A stretch of 64,000 bases of DNA from Daejeonella oryzae DSM 19973 (lineage in GTDB: Bacteria; Bacteroidota; Bacteroidia; Sphingobacteriales; Sphingobacteriaceae): assembly GCF_000422945.1 (NCBI RefSeq), contig NZ_AUHA01000003.1, positions 558,001-622,000 on the forward strand, written 5' to 3'. Below the pieces are notes generated by a model, which worked only from the letters and a program-made list of their open reading frames with translations, did no database searches and was not told the origin of the DNA. This document shows, piece after piece, positions 9,124 through 18,595 of this stretch (its first letter is position 1; each line of letters starts with the position of its first letter). Made by a program: the position numbers and the translations under genes.

Positions 9124-9915
9124 ATGAATCAAGTACATATGAAAACTTCTCTATTATTTTTAGCAATTATTGCTTCCCTTTTGCTGGGAAAGCACACATA
9201 CGCTCAAAGAATTAATACCAATTATTCTGACGGAGCTACCAAACTCCAGGGATATTTTGCAAAGGCAAAAACGAACCAAAATAAAGCTCCGGGTGTGGTA
9301 ATTATTCCGCAGTGGATGGGTTTATCAGATCATGAAAAAAAATCTGCCGATAAACTGGCCTTACTGGGATACCATGCTCTTGCTGCCGATATTTATGGTG
9401 AAGGTGTAAAACCGAAAGATGCAAAAGAAGCTGGTGAGAAATCTGGCTATTACAAAAATAATTACAAGGTCTACCAATCACGAATTAAAGCGGCAATTGA
9501 TGAGCTTATTAAAAAAGGTGCTAACCCGGATAAAATAGCTGTTATTGGTTATTGTTTTGGTGGCGGAGGTGCTATTGAAGCAGCCCGTGCAGATTTTCCG
9601 GTTAAAGGGGTTGTATCTTTTCACGGTAGTTTAGGAAAAGATAGCAGCAGAGTAAATGATGCGATTAAGACTAAAGTTCTGGTATTGCATGGAGCGGATG
9701 ATCCATTCATTTCCTCAGATGAAATCAAGAATTTTCAAAAGGAAATGAGAGATGGAAAAGCAGATTGGCAAATGATTTATTACGCAAATGCTGTACACGC
9801 ATTTACTCAACCGGAAGCAGGAAATGATAACTCCAAAGGTGCCGCTTATAATGAGCTTGCCGCCAAGAGATCATGGGAACATTTAAAATTATTTCTGACA
9901 GAAATTTTTCAATAG
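9124..9915 (+). CDS. Secreted dienelactone hydrolase-family protein
   Basis: An alpha/beta hydrolase of the dienelactone hydrolase family with a Cys-Asp-His triad: nucleophile C144 in GYCFGG, acid D193 in GADDPF, and H225 in NAVHAFT. A signal peptide precedes residue ~29 (cleavage near TYA-QR), so it acts in the periplasm or at the surface. An in-frame ATG at 9139 would give a more compact signal peptide and may be the true start. The natural substrate cannot be predicted; many relatives are broad carboxylesterases. It ends shortly before a strong terminator. Confidence 0.87.
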   Translation: MNQVHMKTSLLFLAIIASLLLGKHTYAQRINTNYSDGATKLQGYFAKAKTNQNKAPGVVIIPQWMGLSDHEKKSADKLALLGYHALAADIYGEGVKPKDAKEAGEKSGYYKNNYKVYQSRIKAAIDELIKKGANPDKIAVIGYCFGGGGAIEAARADFPVKGVVSFHGSLGKDSSRVNDAIKTKVLVLHGADDPFISSDEIKNFQKEMRDGKADWQMIYYANAVHAFTQPEAGNDNSKGAAYNELAAKRSWEHLKLFLTEIFQ

Positions 9916-9929
9916 ATTTTTGCCGGATC

Positions 9930-9970
9930 AATATTCAGGATTAATAGATTATTAGTCCTGAATATTTTTT
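9930..9970 (+). terminator. Rho-independent terminator after the hydrolase gene
   Basis: An 11-bp stem (AATATTCAGGA / TCCTGAATATT), continued by an inner TAATA/TATTA stem, is followed by a run of T. It lies 15 nt past the hydrolase stop codon. Confidence 0.85.
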
Positions 9971-10007
9971 AACTTCATCACCTGTATAATATATGGGTTT
10001 AATCTGC

Positions 10008-11909
10008 ATGAAATCAACTTTTCTTCTTTCTATACTCCTGCTTTTTGCCCTTTCTGCTTTTAGTCAAAAAAAGACCTCTGATAATAAACAAGCTCAGAAA
10101 GCTTATGCTATAGCAAATCAGAATATTTCATACAAATTTTATGATAAAGCACTTGCCTCTTTAAAAGAAGCGGTGTCTTTGGATGAAAAATTTACCGCTG
10201 CCTTCCAGCAAATGGCCGACATATACAGAAAGCTATCTGATCCCAAAAATGCAAAAATTAATTATCTTAAAGTAATAGAAATTGATCCTGAATTCCTCCC
10301 CTTAACTTATTATGGTCTTGCTGAATCTGAATTGAATACCGGAGATTATTCGAATGCCTTAAATCATTTTGAAAAATATATTTCCTATCCCGGACTATCA
10401 GAAACCAGCAAAAAAACGGTATTAAAATATATAGAAGATTGTCGCTTTAGCCTGGAAGCTATTAAAAATCCTGTAAATTTTAAGCCGGTAAATCTTGGAA
10501 ATTCAATAAATACCAAAGAACAGGAATATCTGCCGGTTGTAACTGCCGATGAAGAAACGCTGATATTTACTCGTCAGGCAAACCGCAATGAAGATTTTTA
10601 TAGAAGCATTAAGAAGGATGGCTCCTGGACTATTTCTGAAAATCTAAGCAGGAATATTAATACTGCGATTTACAACGAAGGAGCGCAAAGCATTTCGCCT
10701 GATGGATTGTATATGTTTTTTACAATTTGTAATCGACCTGATGGTTTAGGCAGGTGCGATATCTACTTATCTAAAAGAGATGGAAAAAACTGGAGTACAC
10801 CATTTAATATCGGAGCTCCTATTAATACTCCCGGCTGGGAATCTCAGCCATCTATTAGTGCCGATGGCAAAACGCTTTATTTTGTTAGTACCCGGCCCGG
10901 CGGTGTAGGAGGTTATGATATTTATAAATCTGATTTGAAGGAAGGAGGATCCTGGTCAGTTCCTGAAAATTTAGGTCCTAATGTTAATACCGTTTACGAT
11001 GAGCAATCCCCTTTTATACATCCCGATGATGAGACCTTATATTTTTCTTCTAACGGTTGGCCAGGCCTCGGAAATAAAGACTTATTTATAAGCCGCAAGA
11101 ACAGTAAGAATAAAACCTGGCAAAAGCCACAAAATTTGGGATATCCCATCAATACTTTTGGTGAAGAAAGTGGGTTGATAATAAGCAGCAATGGGAAAAC
11201 CGCTTTTTTCGCATCAGATAATAAACAAGGCTTTGGAGGTTTGGATATCTACTCATTTGATCTTCCTGCTAATTTAAGACCTCTTGAAGTAACCTACGTT
11301 AAGGGGTCCGTATTTGACAAAACCTCGAAAAAAGTTTTAGATGCGAAAGTCCAGATCATAAACCTCTCATCAAATACTTCGGTCTACAATGAAATTTCAG
11401 ATGTCGAAACCGGAGAATTTATGGCCACCATGGCTGCCGGTAAAACCTATGCATTAAATGTTTCGAAAGATGGGTATTTATTTTACTCAAAGAATTTTTC
11501 ACTTAAAAACAGTGAACTCAACAAACCCTATAATATTCAAATTCCACTTCAAAAAATAGAAGTTGGAGGTATGGTAACTCTCAATAACATATTTTTTGAA
11601 ACCAATAAATTTTACTTACTCCCGGAATCTAAAGTAGAATTGCAGGATCTGATTAATTTCTTAAACGACAATCCAAAAATATCAGTTGAAATTGCGGGAC
11701 ATACAGACAATTTAGGTGATGAAAAGATGAATCTTACTTTATCGGAAAGCAGAGCTAAAACTGTTTATAACTATTTGATAAATAATAAAATATCTGCTAC
11801 CAGATTAACTTATAAAGGATATGGAAAATCAAAACCTGTAGCAGATAATTCCACCGAAGAAGGGCGCAAAAACAACCGAAGAACAGAATTTAAAATCACT
11901 AAAAATTAA
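10008..11909 (+). CDS. TPR / PD40 beta-propeller / OmpA-C protein (PorE-like architecture)
   Basis: A large cell-envelope protein. A signal peptide (MKSTFLL...ALSAFSQ) is followed by TPR-like helices (about 25-140) and a PD40 beta-propeller with repeated DxxxLYFxSxxxGGxGxxDIY signatures (about 165-410). Then come a carboxypeptidase-regulatory-like domain (about 425-515) and a C-terminal OmpA peptidoglycan-binding domain with GHTDNLGDEKMNLTLSESRA. This is the domain order described for PorE of the type IX secretion apparatus. Bacteroidota have many paralogues, so the T9SS role is only a possibility. An upstream ATG at 9993 adds five non-polar residues and is less convincing. Confidence 0.9.
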   Translation: MKSTFLLSILLLFALSAFSQKKTSDNKQAQKAYAIANQNISYKFYDKALASLKEAVSLDEKFTAAFQQMADIYRKLSDPKNAKINYLKVIEIDPEFLPLTYYGLAESELNTGDYSNALNHFEKYISYPGLSETSKKTVLKYIEDCRFSLEAIKNPVNFKPVNLGNSINTKEQEYLPVVTADEETLIFTRQANRNEDFYRSIKKDGSWTISENLSRNINTAIYNEGAQSISPDGLYMFFTICNRPDGLGRCDIYLSKRDGKNWSTPFNIGAPINTPGWESQPSISADGKTLYFVSTRPGGVGGYDIYKSDLKEGGSWSVPENLGPNVNTVYDEQSPFIHPDDETLYFSSNGWPGLGNKDLFISRKNSKNKTWQKPQNLGYPINTFGEESGLIISSNGKTAFFASDNKQGFGGLDIYSFDLPANLRPLEVTYVKGSVFDKTSKKVLDAKVQIINLSSNTSVYNEISDVETGEFMATMAAGKTYALNVSKDGYLFYSKNFSLKNSELNKPYNIQIPLQKIEVGGMVTLNNIFFETNKFYLLPESKVELQDLINFLNDNPKISVEIAGHTDNLGDEKMNLTLSESRAKTVYNYLINNKISATRLTYKGYGKSKPVADNSTEEGRKNNRRTEFKITKN

Positions 11910-12337
11910 TGACACAGAACTACAAAAACCACTCACGTCTGGTTACAGGCTATCACAAAATTTTAGGTCCGCTATTGCTTGCAGGCCTTATCGGATCAAT
12001 TGTTAATCTTGTTAAAAAGATAGATAGTGGAGATGTTTATTCAGCCAGTTTATTGTTCTTACTTTTTATTTGTGGCTTATTATTATACTGGTATACTCGT
12101 GCATTTCCTTTAAAAGCACAGGACCGTGCCATAAGATCTGAAGAAAATTTCAGGTATTATATTCTTACCGGTAAACCACTTCCGGAAGCATTGCGCATGA
12201 GCCAAATAATAGCACTTCGCTTTGCTTCTGATGCTGAATTCCCCGAACTCGTTCAATCTGCTATACAGAATAATTTAAGCGGAAAAGCTATAAAAGAATC
12301 AATAAAACTCTGGAAGGAAGATAACTACCGGGTTTAA
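11909..12337 (+). CDS. DUF6526 family membrane protein
   Basis: A 142-residue protein that I recognise as the Bacteroidota family DUF6526. The start MTQNYKNHSR and the ALRFASDAEFPELV segment are typical. Two membrane helices lie at about 19-38 and 45-66, followed by a soluble helical C-terminal half. The function is unknown. Its ATG overlaps the stop of the OmpA-family gene (TAATG), so translation is probably coupled. It ends directly against the convergent kdsA. Confidence 0.75.
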   Translation: MTQNYKNHSRLVTGYHKILGPLLLAGLIGSIVNLVKKIDSGDVYSASLLFLLFICGLLLYWYTRAFPLKAQDRAIRSEENFRYYILTGKPLPEALRMSQIIALRFASDAEFPELVQSAIQNNLSGKAIKESIKLWKEDNYRV

Positions 12338-13159
12338 TTACAAGATTGCTTCTCTGATTCGCACCAGCTTAACAAGCAATTCTTCTAAATTATTTAACTG
12401 CAGCATATTTGCCCCATCTGATTTGGCATTAGCGGGATCAGGATGGGTTTCAATAAACAATCCATCTGCGCCTACTGCAATGGCAGCTTTTGCTATTGTT
12501 GTAATCAATTCAGGCTTACCACCGGTTACCCCGCTAACCTGATTGGGCTGCTGCAAAGAATGAGTACAATCCATTACAACAGGTACATTAAAAGCTCTCA
12601 TCTCCGGTATGCCCCGATAATCTACGATAATATCCTGGTAACCAAAAGTATTGCCGCGATCTGTAAGTATTACATTGGGGTTGCCCGATTCCTGTATTTT
12701 ATCGACAGCAAATTTCATGGATAAAGCCGAGAGAAATTGTCCTTTCTTAACATTCACCACTTTACCGGTTTTTGCAGCTGCGATTAGTAATTCTGTTTGA
12801 CGGCATAAAAATGCAGGAATTTGAAGAATATCAACATATTCTGCAGCAATTGAAGCTTCAACACTTTCATGAATATCCGTTACCACCGGAACGCCAAATT
12901 CACGGCTAACTTTAGCTAAAATTTTTAAAGCTTTTTCATCACCAATACCGGTAAAAGAATCTAAACGCGAACGATTAGCTTTGCGGTAAGAGCCTTTGAA
13001 AACAAACGGTATTTTTAATTTATTAGTAATTCCAATAATTTTTTCTGCGATCCTTAAGGCGATTTCTTCGCCTTCAATTACACATGGGCCTGCCATTAAG
13101 AAAAAATTAGTTGAATCTGTATGCTGAATTTTAGGAATATTATGAATTATTCTCGTCAT
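12338..13159 (-). CDS. kdsA: 2-dehydro-3-deoxyphosphooctonate aldolase (Kdo-8-P synthase)
   Basis: The enzyme condenses phosphoenolpyruvate with D-arabinose 5-phosphate to Kdo-8-phosphate, a precursor of the LPS inner core. Diagnostic segments are MAGPCVIEGEE, FKGSYRKANRSR, GVPVVTDIHE and FIETHPDPANAKSDG. Length (273 aa) is normal. The gene starts inside the 3' end of the small membrane-protein gene (20-nt overlap), which in turn overlaps recQ. The arabinose-5-phosphate isomerase that supplies its substrate is encoded just beyond recQ on the other strand. Confidence 0.96.
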   Translation of the reverse strand: MTRIIHNIPKIQHTDSTNFFLMAGPCVIEGEEIALRIAEKIIGITNKLKIPFVFKGSYRKANRSRLDSFTGIGDEKALKILAKVSREFGVPVVTDIHESVEASIAAEYVDILQIPAFLCRQTELLIAAAKTGKVVNVKKGQFLSALSMKFAVDKIQESGNPNVILTDRGNTFGYQDIIVDYRGIPEMRAFNVPVVMDCTHSLQQPNQVSGVTGGKPELITTIAKAAIAVGADGLFIETHPDPANAKSDGANMLQLNNLEELLVKLVRIREAIL

Positions 13160-13373
13160 TTTTTCTTTTTAACTGGATATAAAAAAGTGTTTCGATCATT
13201 AAATAAAGAATGAACAAAAAGCTGAATATAATTACGCTGTAAGAAACTACGAAATAAGAGTCGTAGATATTAATATCAATAGATTCTAAGGAATAAAAGC
13301 TGCTTAGGGCTATGGATAACAATGACAGAAAAATAACCATTATTACAAGCCTCGATCGGAATCCTTTTAACAT
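13140..13373 (-). CDS. Small two-helix membrane protein with COX1-like segment
   Basis: A 77-residue protein with two hydrophobic helices (about 8-25 and 40-65) and a charged KRKNDENNS tail. Between and into the second helix it reads SIDINIYDSYFVVSY, resembling the SLDVVLHDTYYVVAH segment of cytochrome c oxidase subunit I, but without the heme-ligand histidines. The ATG overlaps the recQ stop (TAATG) and the 3' end overlaps kdsA by 20 nt, so translation is likely coupled on both sides. It is supported mainly by this tight packing; no function is assigned. Confidence 0.62.
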   Translation of the reverse strand: MLKGFRSRLVIMVIFLSLLSIALSSFYSLESIDINIYDSYFVVSYSVIIFSFLFILYLMIETLFYIQLKRKNDENNS

Positions 13374-15559
13374 TAATTGCCCATTTCAGATAAAAATTTG
13401 ATGCGCATAAGCTGAATCTCTTCGAATGAATAATCCTCGTCGCCCAGCTCATTTAATGCGTTATCTATAGAATCAACCTCGGTAGTTCTAAAATAGTCAT
13501 AGACTTCTTCCTGGCGATCCTCATCAATAATATCGTCAATATAATAATTCAGGTTAAGTTTTGTTCCCGAATTAACAATTGTTTCAACTTCTTTAAGAAT
13601 CTCTTCGTACGACATTCCTTTTGATGAAGCAATATCTTCAAGTGCAATTTGCCGGTCAATATTTTGGATGATAGAAACCTTTAAAGCTGATTTATTGGCT
13701 GCAGATTTAATAACCAGGTCATTTGGCCGGTCAATGTCATTCTCCTCTACATAAAATTTAATGAGCTCTATAAAAGGCTGACCAAATTTTGATGCTTTGC
13801 CGGCTCCAACTCCCTGAATTTGCTTTAATTCCTCAATGCTAATTGGGAAATGAGTGCACATCTCTTCTAAAGATGGATCCTGGAAAATTACGAAAGGCGG
13901 CAGATTTTTTTGCTTGGCAATCTTTTTTCGAAGATCCTTAATCATCATTAATAAATGAGTATCCAGGGCTCCAAACTGCTGCTGGCCATCTTCCGAATCA
14001 TCCTGAGCAGTTTCAACAAAATAATTTAAAATGAATTTAACGGCATGAGGAGATTCAATAAATGCACGTCCCGACTTTGTAAGTTTTAATAAACCGTAAT
14101 TATCAACGTCTTTCGACAGATAATTATTAAGAACAGCTTGCCGCATTAAAGATTTCCAGAGAATTTCGCCTTCCTCCTGCCCGGATTTAAATTCAGGTAA
14201 CTGATTGTGCTTGTAGGATAAAATCTGAGCATTTTCAATCCCCAGCATAATGTTGATCATATACTGATCATCAAACTTCTCCCCAAGCTGCTCAGTTAAT
14301 TTTAAAACACGCAGCAATGGTTCTTCTGCCGCGAAATATTTCTTTGGATGGCGGCAATTGTCGCACATATTATTGCAGCCCGCTTCATTAAAGTTTTCGC
14401 CAAAATAATGAAGTATTTGCTTTCTTCTGCATACCGATGATTCTGCATAATCAATTACTTCTTTCAAAATTTGCGTACCGATCTCTCGTTCAGAAACCGG
14501 CTTATCTTTCATAAACTTTGTGAGCTTATCGATATCTTTCTGAGAATAGAATGCTATACAAACTCCTTCGCCCCCGTCCCGGCCGGATCTTCCGGTTTCC
14601 TGATAATATCCCTCCATGCTTTTTGGAATGTCATGGTGGATTACATAGCGAACATCGGGTTTATCAATTCCCATTCCGAATGCTATAGTCGCAACGATCA
14701 CATCAACATCCTGCATCAAAAAATTATCCTGAGTTTCAGAACGTGTTTTTGGATCTAAACCTGCGTGATAAGGCAAGGCCTTTATACCATTTAATCGTAA
14801 TGCTTCTGCAACTTCTTCAACTTTCTTACGACTTAGGCAATATACTATGCCTGATTTTCCTTCCTGACTTTTAACATAGCGTACAATCTCTTTAATGACG
14901 TCACGTTTTGCCCGTACTTCATAATATAGATTCGGCCTGTTAAATGATGATTTAAAAAGCACCGCACTGTTCATCTGCAAAGTTTTTTGAATATCCTGCT
15001 GAACTTTAGGAGTGGCTGTTGCAGTTAAAGCAATTATTGGAATATTATCACCAATATTATTTATAACCTGGCGGATTTTCCGGTATTCGGGTCTGAAATC
15101 ATGGCCCCATTCAGAAATACAATGGGCTTCATCAACGGCTACAAAAGAAACAGTTATGGACTGAAGAAACTCAACATTTTCTAATTTAGTGAGTGACTCG
15201 GGAGCTACGTATAATAGTTTAGTATCGCCATTGCTGACATCCTGTTTTACTTTGGCAATCTCTGCTTTATTTAATGATGAATTTAAAAAATGGGCAATGC
15301 TTTCTGTACCTCCAAAAGCCCTTAACTGATCTACCTGATTTTTCATCAGAGCAATAAGAGGAGAAATCACCAAAGCAGTACCATCACTCATTAAGGCTGG
15401 CAATTGGTAACAAATAGATTTGCCTCCGCCGGTAGGCATAATAACAAACGTATCTTTTTTCTGAAGAATACTTGTTATGATGGCCTCCTGGTCACCTTTA
15501 AAATTATCAAAGCCAAAGAAATTTTGTAAATTATCAAATAATGATTTGTTGATCTCCAT
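13373..15559 (-). CDS. recQ: ATP-dependent DNA helicase RecQ
   Basis: A 3'-5' DNA helicase for recombination and replication-fork repair. Walker A is MPTGGGKS (41-48), the Walker B box is DEAH (143-146) within the RecQ signature DEAHCISEWGHDFRP, and helicase motif VI is YYQETGRSGRDG. Zinc ligands C377, C395, C399 and C402 follow in the RecQ-C region. An HRDC domain lies at about 525-600, followed by ~120 further residues. The total of 728 aa is the long form common in Bacteroidota. It is the first gene of the recQ-small ORF-kdsA unit. Confidence 0.96.
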   Translation of the reverse strand: MEINKSLFDNLQNFFGFDNFKGDQEAIITSILQKKDTFVIMPTGGGKSICYQLPALMSDGTALVISPLIALMKNQVDQLRAFGGTESIAHFLNSSLNKAEIAKVKQDVSNGDTKLLYVAPESLTKLENVEFLQSITVSFVAVDEAHCISEWGHDFRPEYRKIRQVINNIGDNIPIIALTATATPKVQQDIQKTLQMNSAVLFKSSFNRPNLYYEVRAKRDVIKEIVRYVKSQEGKSGIVYCLSRKKVEEVAEALRLNGIKALPYHAGLDPKTRSETQDNFLMQDVDVIVATIAFGMGIDKPDVRYVIHHDIPKSMEGYYQETGRSGRDGGEGVCIAFYSQKDIDKLTKFMKDKPVSEREIGTQILKEVIDYAESSVCRRKQILHYFGENFNEAGCNNMCDNCRHPKKYFAAEEPLLRVLKLTEQLGEKFDDQYMINIMLGIENAQILSYKHNQLPEFKSGQEEGEILWKSLMRQAVLNNYLSKDVDNYGLLKLTKSGRAFIESPHAVKFILNYFVETAQDDSEDGQQQFGALDTHLLMMIKDLRKKIAKQKNLPPFVIFQDPSLEEMCTHFPISIEELKQIQGVGAGKASKFGQPFIELIKFYVEENDIDRPNDLVIKSAANKSALKVSIIQNIDRQIALEDIASSKGMSYEEILKEVETIVNSGTKLNLNYYIDDIIDEDRQEEVYDYFRTTEVDSIDNALNELGDEDYSFEEIQLMRIKFLSEMGN

Positions 15560-15628
15560 CGTCCTACTGGAAAAAATTGGAAAGGGTATTAATAAATATA
15601 AAAGGTTAAAATTATATATAAAATAACA

Positions 15629-15636
15629 TAGTTTTG
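15629..15636 (+). promoter_or_regulatory. Bacteroidota -7 element (TAnnTTTG) of kdsD
   Basis: TAGTTTTG matches the consensus and lies 32 nt before the TTG start codon of kdsD in the recQ/kdsD divergent gap. No clear -33 TTG was found. Confidence 0.5.
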
Positions 15637-15668
15637 CGGTTTAATCGCATTTAATTAAATATTTCTGC

Positions 15669-16637
15669 TTGAAAACAAATACAGAAATTCTTCAAATAGC
15701 ACAAAATACACTTCGCATCGAGGCTGATGGACTTACGCGTCTTTCAACGCAATTAAACGAAGACTTTGCTATAGTAGTACACCGCATTTTATACTTAAAC
15801 GGCCGTGTTATAGTTACAGGAATAGGTAAAAGCGCCATTATTGCTCAAAAAATAGTAGCTACCCTAAATTCTACCGGTACTCCATCCATTTTTATGCATG
15901 CCGCAGATGCCATTCACGGAGATCTGGGAATGATTCAGAAGAATGATTTGGTTATATGTATTTCTAAAAGTGGCAACACTCCTGAAATTAAAGTGCTGAT
16001 TCCGCTTTTAAAACTTTCCGGCAATACTTTAGTAGGAATGGTGGGTGATATTAATTCCTTTCTGGCCAAACAGGCAGATTTTATTCTTGACACAACAATT
16101 GATTTAGAGGCTTGTCCGCATAATCTTGCTCCAACAACCAGTACAACCGCACAGTTGGCCATGGGCGACGCCCTTGCGGTTTGTCTTTTAGAAAGCAGAG
16201 AATTTACAAGTGCTGATTTTGCCAAATATCATCCCGGAGGATCTTTAGGAAAACGTTTGTATTTAAAAGTCGGGGATTTGGCCATACAAAATGAAAAACC
16301 ACGCGTTTCTCGTGACACTCCGGTTCGTGAAGTTTTAATTGAGATAACAAAAAACAGACTTGGTGCGGTAGCGGTTATTGAAAATGAATATATTGCGGGA
16401 ATAATTACTGATGGTGATATCCGGAGAATGATGGAAAATCATAGCAACATTGAAGGATTAAAGGCTCAGGATATAATGGCTTATTCACCCAAATTCATTT
16501 TAAAAGATGAGTTGGCTGTAACCGCTTTAGAAATTCTTAAAAGCAATAATATTTCGCAACTTTTAGTAATTAACGAGGATAAAAAATATACCGGCTTTAT
16601 ACATATTCATGATCTATTAAAAGAAGGGATCATTTAA
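15669..16637 (+). CDS. kdsD: Arabinose-5-phosphate isomerase (KpsF/GutQ family)
   Basis: The enzyme isomerises ribulose 5-phosphate to arabinose 5-phosphate, the substrate of KdsA. The N-terminal SIS domain (about 1-190) shows GIGKSAIIAQK, HAADAIHGDLGM and SKSGNTPE. Two CBS domains occupy about 205-322. Length (322 aa) is typical. The reading frame opens with TTG, and no in-frame ATG precedes the SIS domain, so the TTG at 15669 is the likely start. manC follows after 11 nt, probably in the same operon, linking Kdo and GDP-sugar synthesis. Confidence 0.94.
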   Translation: MKTNTEILQIAQNTLRIEADGLTRLSTQLNEDFAIVVHRILYLNGRVIVTGIGKSAIIAQKIVATLNSTGTPSIFMHAADAIHGDLGMIQKNDLVICISKSGNTPEIKVLIPLLKLSGNTLVGMVGDINSFLAKQADFILDTTIDLEACPHNLAPTTSTTAQLAMGDALAVCLLESREFTSADFAKYHPGGSLGKRLYLKVGDLAIQNEKPRVSRDTPVREVLIEITKNRLGAVAVIENEYIAGIITDGDIRRMMENHSNIEGLKAQDIMAYSPKFILKDELAVTALEILKSNNISQLLVINEDKKYTGFIHIHDLLKEGII

Positions 16638-16648
16638 AAACTGAATTG

Positions 16649-17734
16649 ATGAATAAAAACAACTATGCCTTAATAATGGCTGGTGGAATTGGCAGCCGTT
16701 TTTGGCCAATCAGCCGGACAGCTTTTCCGAAACAATTTATTGACATCCTGGGTACAGGAAAAACTTTAATACAACATACTTACGATCGTTTTCTTAAAAT
16801 TGTACCGAAAGAAAACATTTTTATTGTAACCAATGAATCCTACACAGATTTGGTTAAAGAGCAGTTGCCGGATCTTGAGGATCAGCAAATTTTAGGTGAG
16901 CCTATAATGCGTAATACTGCGCCATGCATTGCCTATGGATGTCATAAAATTAATCAGCTTAATCCAGATGCGTGTATTGTTGTAGCTCCTTCAGATCATC
17001 TGATTGTTGATACCGAAGGATTTGTTAAATATATTAATCAATCCCTGGATACTGCTGCAAACAACGATTGCTTAATCACTTTAGGAATTAAACCATCCCG
17101 GCCTGATACAGGCTACGGTTACATTCAATTTAATTCTTCAACGTTAAATGAAGATTTTTATAAAGTAAAAACCTTTACCGAAAAGCCTAACCTGGAACTT
17201 GCCAAAACTTTTGTTCAGAGCGGGGAGTTTTTATGGAACGCGGGAATTTTTGTCTGGTCTTCCAGAAACATCCTGAAAGCATTTACCAGTTATCTTCCTG
17301 AAATAAATGACATTTTTAAAGAGGGAGATTCTTTGTTTAACACTTCAAAGGAAAAGGAATTTATTCAATCTGCATATTATCAGTGTACCAATATTTCTAT
17401 TGATTATGGTATTATGGAGAAGGCAGATAACGTATACGTTCTTCCCTCCGAATTTGGATGGTCTGATCTGGGTACCTGGGCCTCTGTTTATGAACTGGCA
17501 GAGAAAGATTATGTTGGAAATGCGGTGATACCATCTAAGAAAGTAATTATGTACGATTCTTCCAACTGCATGGTAAACATGCCCGAAGATAAACTGGTTA
17601 TCATTCAGGGCCTGCATGATTTTATTGTGGTAGAAGATAATAACACCCTACTTATTTGCCCTCGTGATCAGGAACAAAACGTCAAAAAAGTAGTTGCTGA
17701 TGTAAAACAGCATTTCGGACCGGAATTTATTTAA
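16649..17734 (+). CDS. manC: Mannose-1-phosphate guanylyltransferase
   Basis: The enzyme makes GDP-mannose from mannose 1-phosphate and GTP for surface polysaccharides or fucose precursors. The nucleotidyltransferase signature MAGGIGSRFWPISR is at 10-23, followed by FPKQF, and later VAPSDHLI, FTEKP and SIDYGIMEK. It lacks the C-terminal phosphomannose-isomerase domain of bifunctional ManC proteins, which fits the 361-aa length. An in-frame TTG three bases upstream is a less likely start than this ATG. Its 3' end overlaps the convergent rlmB by 8 nt. Confidence 0.95.
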   Translation: MNKNNYALIMAGGIGSRFWPISRTAFPKQFIDILGTGKTLIQHTYDRFLKIVPKENIFIVTNESYTDLVKEQLPDLEDQQILGEPIMRNTAPCIAYGCHKINQLNPDACIVVAPSDHLIVDTEGFVKYINQSLDTAANNDCLITLGIKPSRPDTGYGYIQFNSSTLNEDFYKVKTFTEKPNLELAKTFVQSGEFLWNAGIFVWSSRNILKAFTSYLPEINDIFKEGDSLFNTSKEKEFIQSAYYQCTNISIDYGIMEKADNVYVLPSEFGWSDLGTWASVYELAEKDYVGNAVIPSKKVIMYDSSNCMVNMPEDKLVIIQGLHDFIVVEDNNTLLICPRDQEQNVKKVVADVKQHFGPEFI

Positions 17735-18512
17735 GGGTCATACGTTGTCGAATCGCTTCATAGATCAGAATCCCGGCAGAAACTGAAACATTGAGCGATT
17801 CGATTTCACCAAACATGGGTATTTTTGCAAGATGATCAGCAATGCGGATCAAATCGTTGGATATACCATCTTCTTCTGAACCCATAATAATTGCAGTAGG
17901 TCCGGTATAATCAGGCTGATAAAGAAATTCATTGGTTTTTTCTGTACAAGCAATTAATTGTAGGCCTGATTCCTGGAGAAATTTAGCTGTTTTCAACAAA
18001 CTGTCATGACGGCAAACCGGAATTTTATATAATGCACCGGCCGAAGTTTTAATAGCATCCGGATTTATCTGGGCCGAACCTTTTGACGGTACTATGATGG
18101 CATGAACTCCGGCACATTCAGCCGTACGGGCAATTGCTCCCATATTTCTCACATCAGTAATACCGTCCAATATCAAAATTAAAGGTGTTTCTCCCCTTTC
18201 GAACACAGCCGGAATTACATTCTCGATCTTTTCGTAAACTATTGGTGATATAAATGCAATAACTCCCTGGTGGTTTTTAGTGGTTATACGATTTAGTTTT
18301 TCGACAGGAACCTGCTGAAAAGTTAAATCGTATTCTTTAATCAGAGCTCTTAACTCTAAAAATATCCCGCCAGTCAATCCCCTTTGTAAGTATAAGCTTT
18401 CAATTTCCTTGCCGCTCTTAACAGCTTCTATTACTGCCCTAATTCCAAATACCATTTGATTTGATTCACGCGGAGAAGAGTCTCTTTTAGCTTTAAAGGA
18501 GTTAGTGTTCAT
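17727..18512 (-). CDS. rlmB: 23S rRNA (guanosine-2'-O)-methyltransferase RlmB-like (TrmH/SPOUT family)
   Basis: A SPOUT methyltransferase. The N-terminal substrate-binding region (about 20-95) contains VFGIRAVIEAVKSG and NHQGVIAF. The C-terminal knotted domain has motifs DVRNMGAIARTAE, IMGSEEDGIS and SLNVSVSAGI that bind S-adenosylmethionine. By family it 2'-O-methylates a guanosine of 23S rRNA (G2251 in E. coli). Related TrmH-family enzymes act on other sites, so the exact nucleotide is inferred. Length is 261 aa. Confidence 0.9.
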   Translation of the reverse strand: MNTNSFKAKRDSSPRESNQMVFGIRAVIEAVKSGKEIESLYLQRGLTGGIFLELRALIKEYDLTFQQVPVEKLNRITTKNHQGVIAFISPIVYEKIENVIPAVFERGETPLILILDGITDVRNMGAIARTAECAGVHAIIVPSKGSAQINPDAIKTSAGALYKIPVCRHDSLLKTAKFLQESGLQLIACTEKTNEFLYQPDYTGPTAIIMGSEEDGISNDLIRIADHLAKIPMFGEIESLNVSVSAGILIYEAIRQRMTLK

Positions 18513-18595
18513 CTGTAATTTTTAATGAGCCGCCAAGTTAGCTATTATTTACATTTTCCATTAATTTAACTGTTATAGCCTTTCATGCAGAACAA

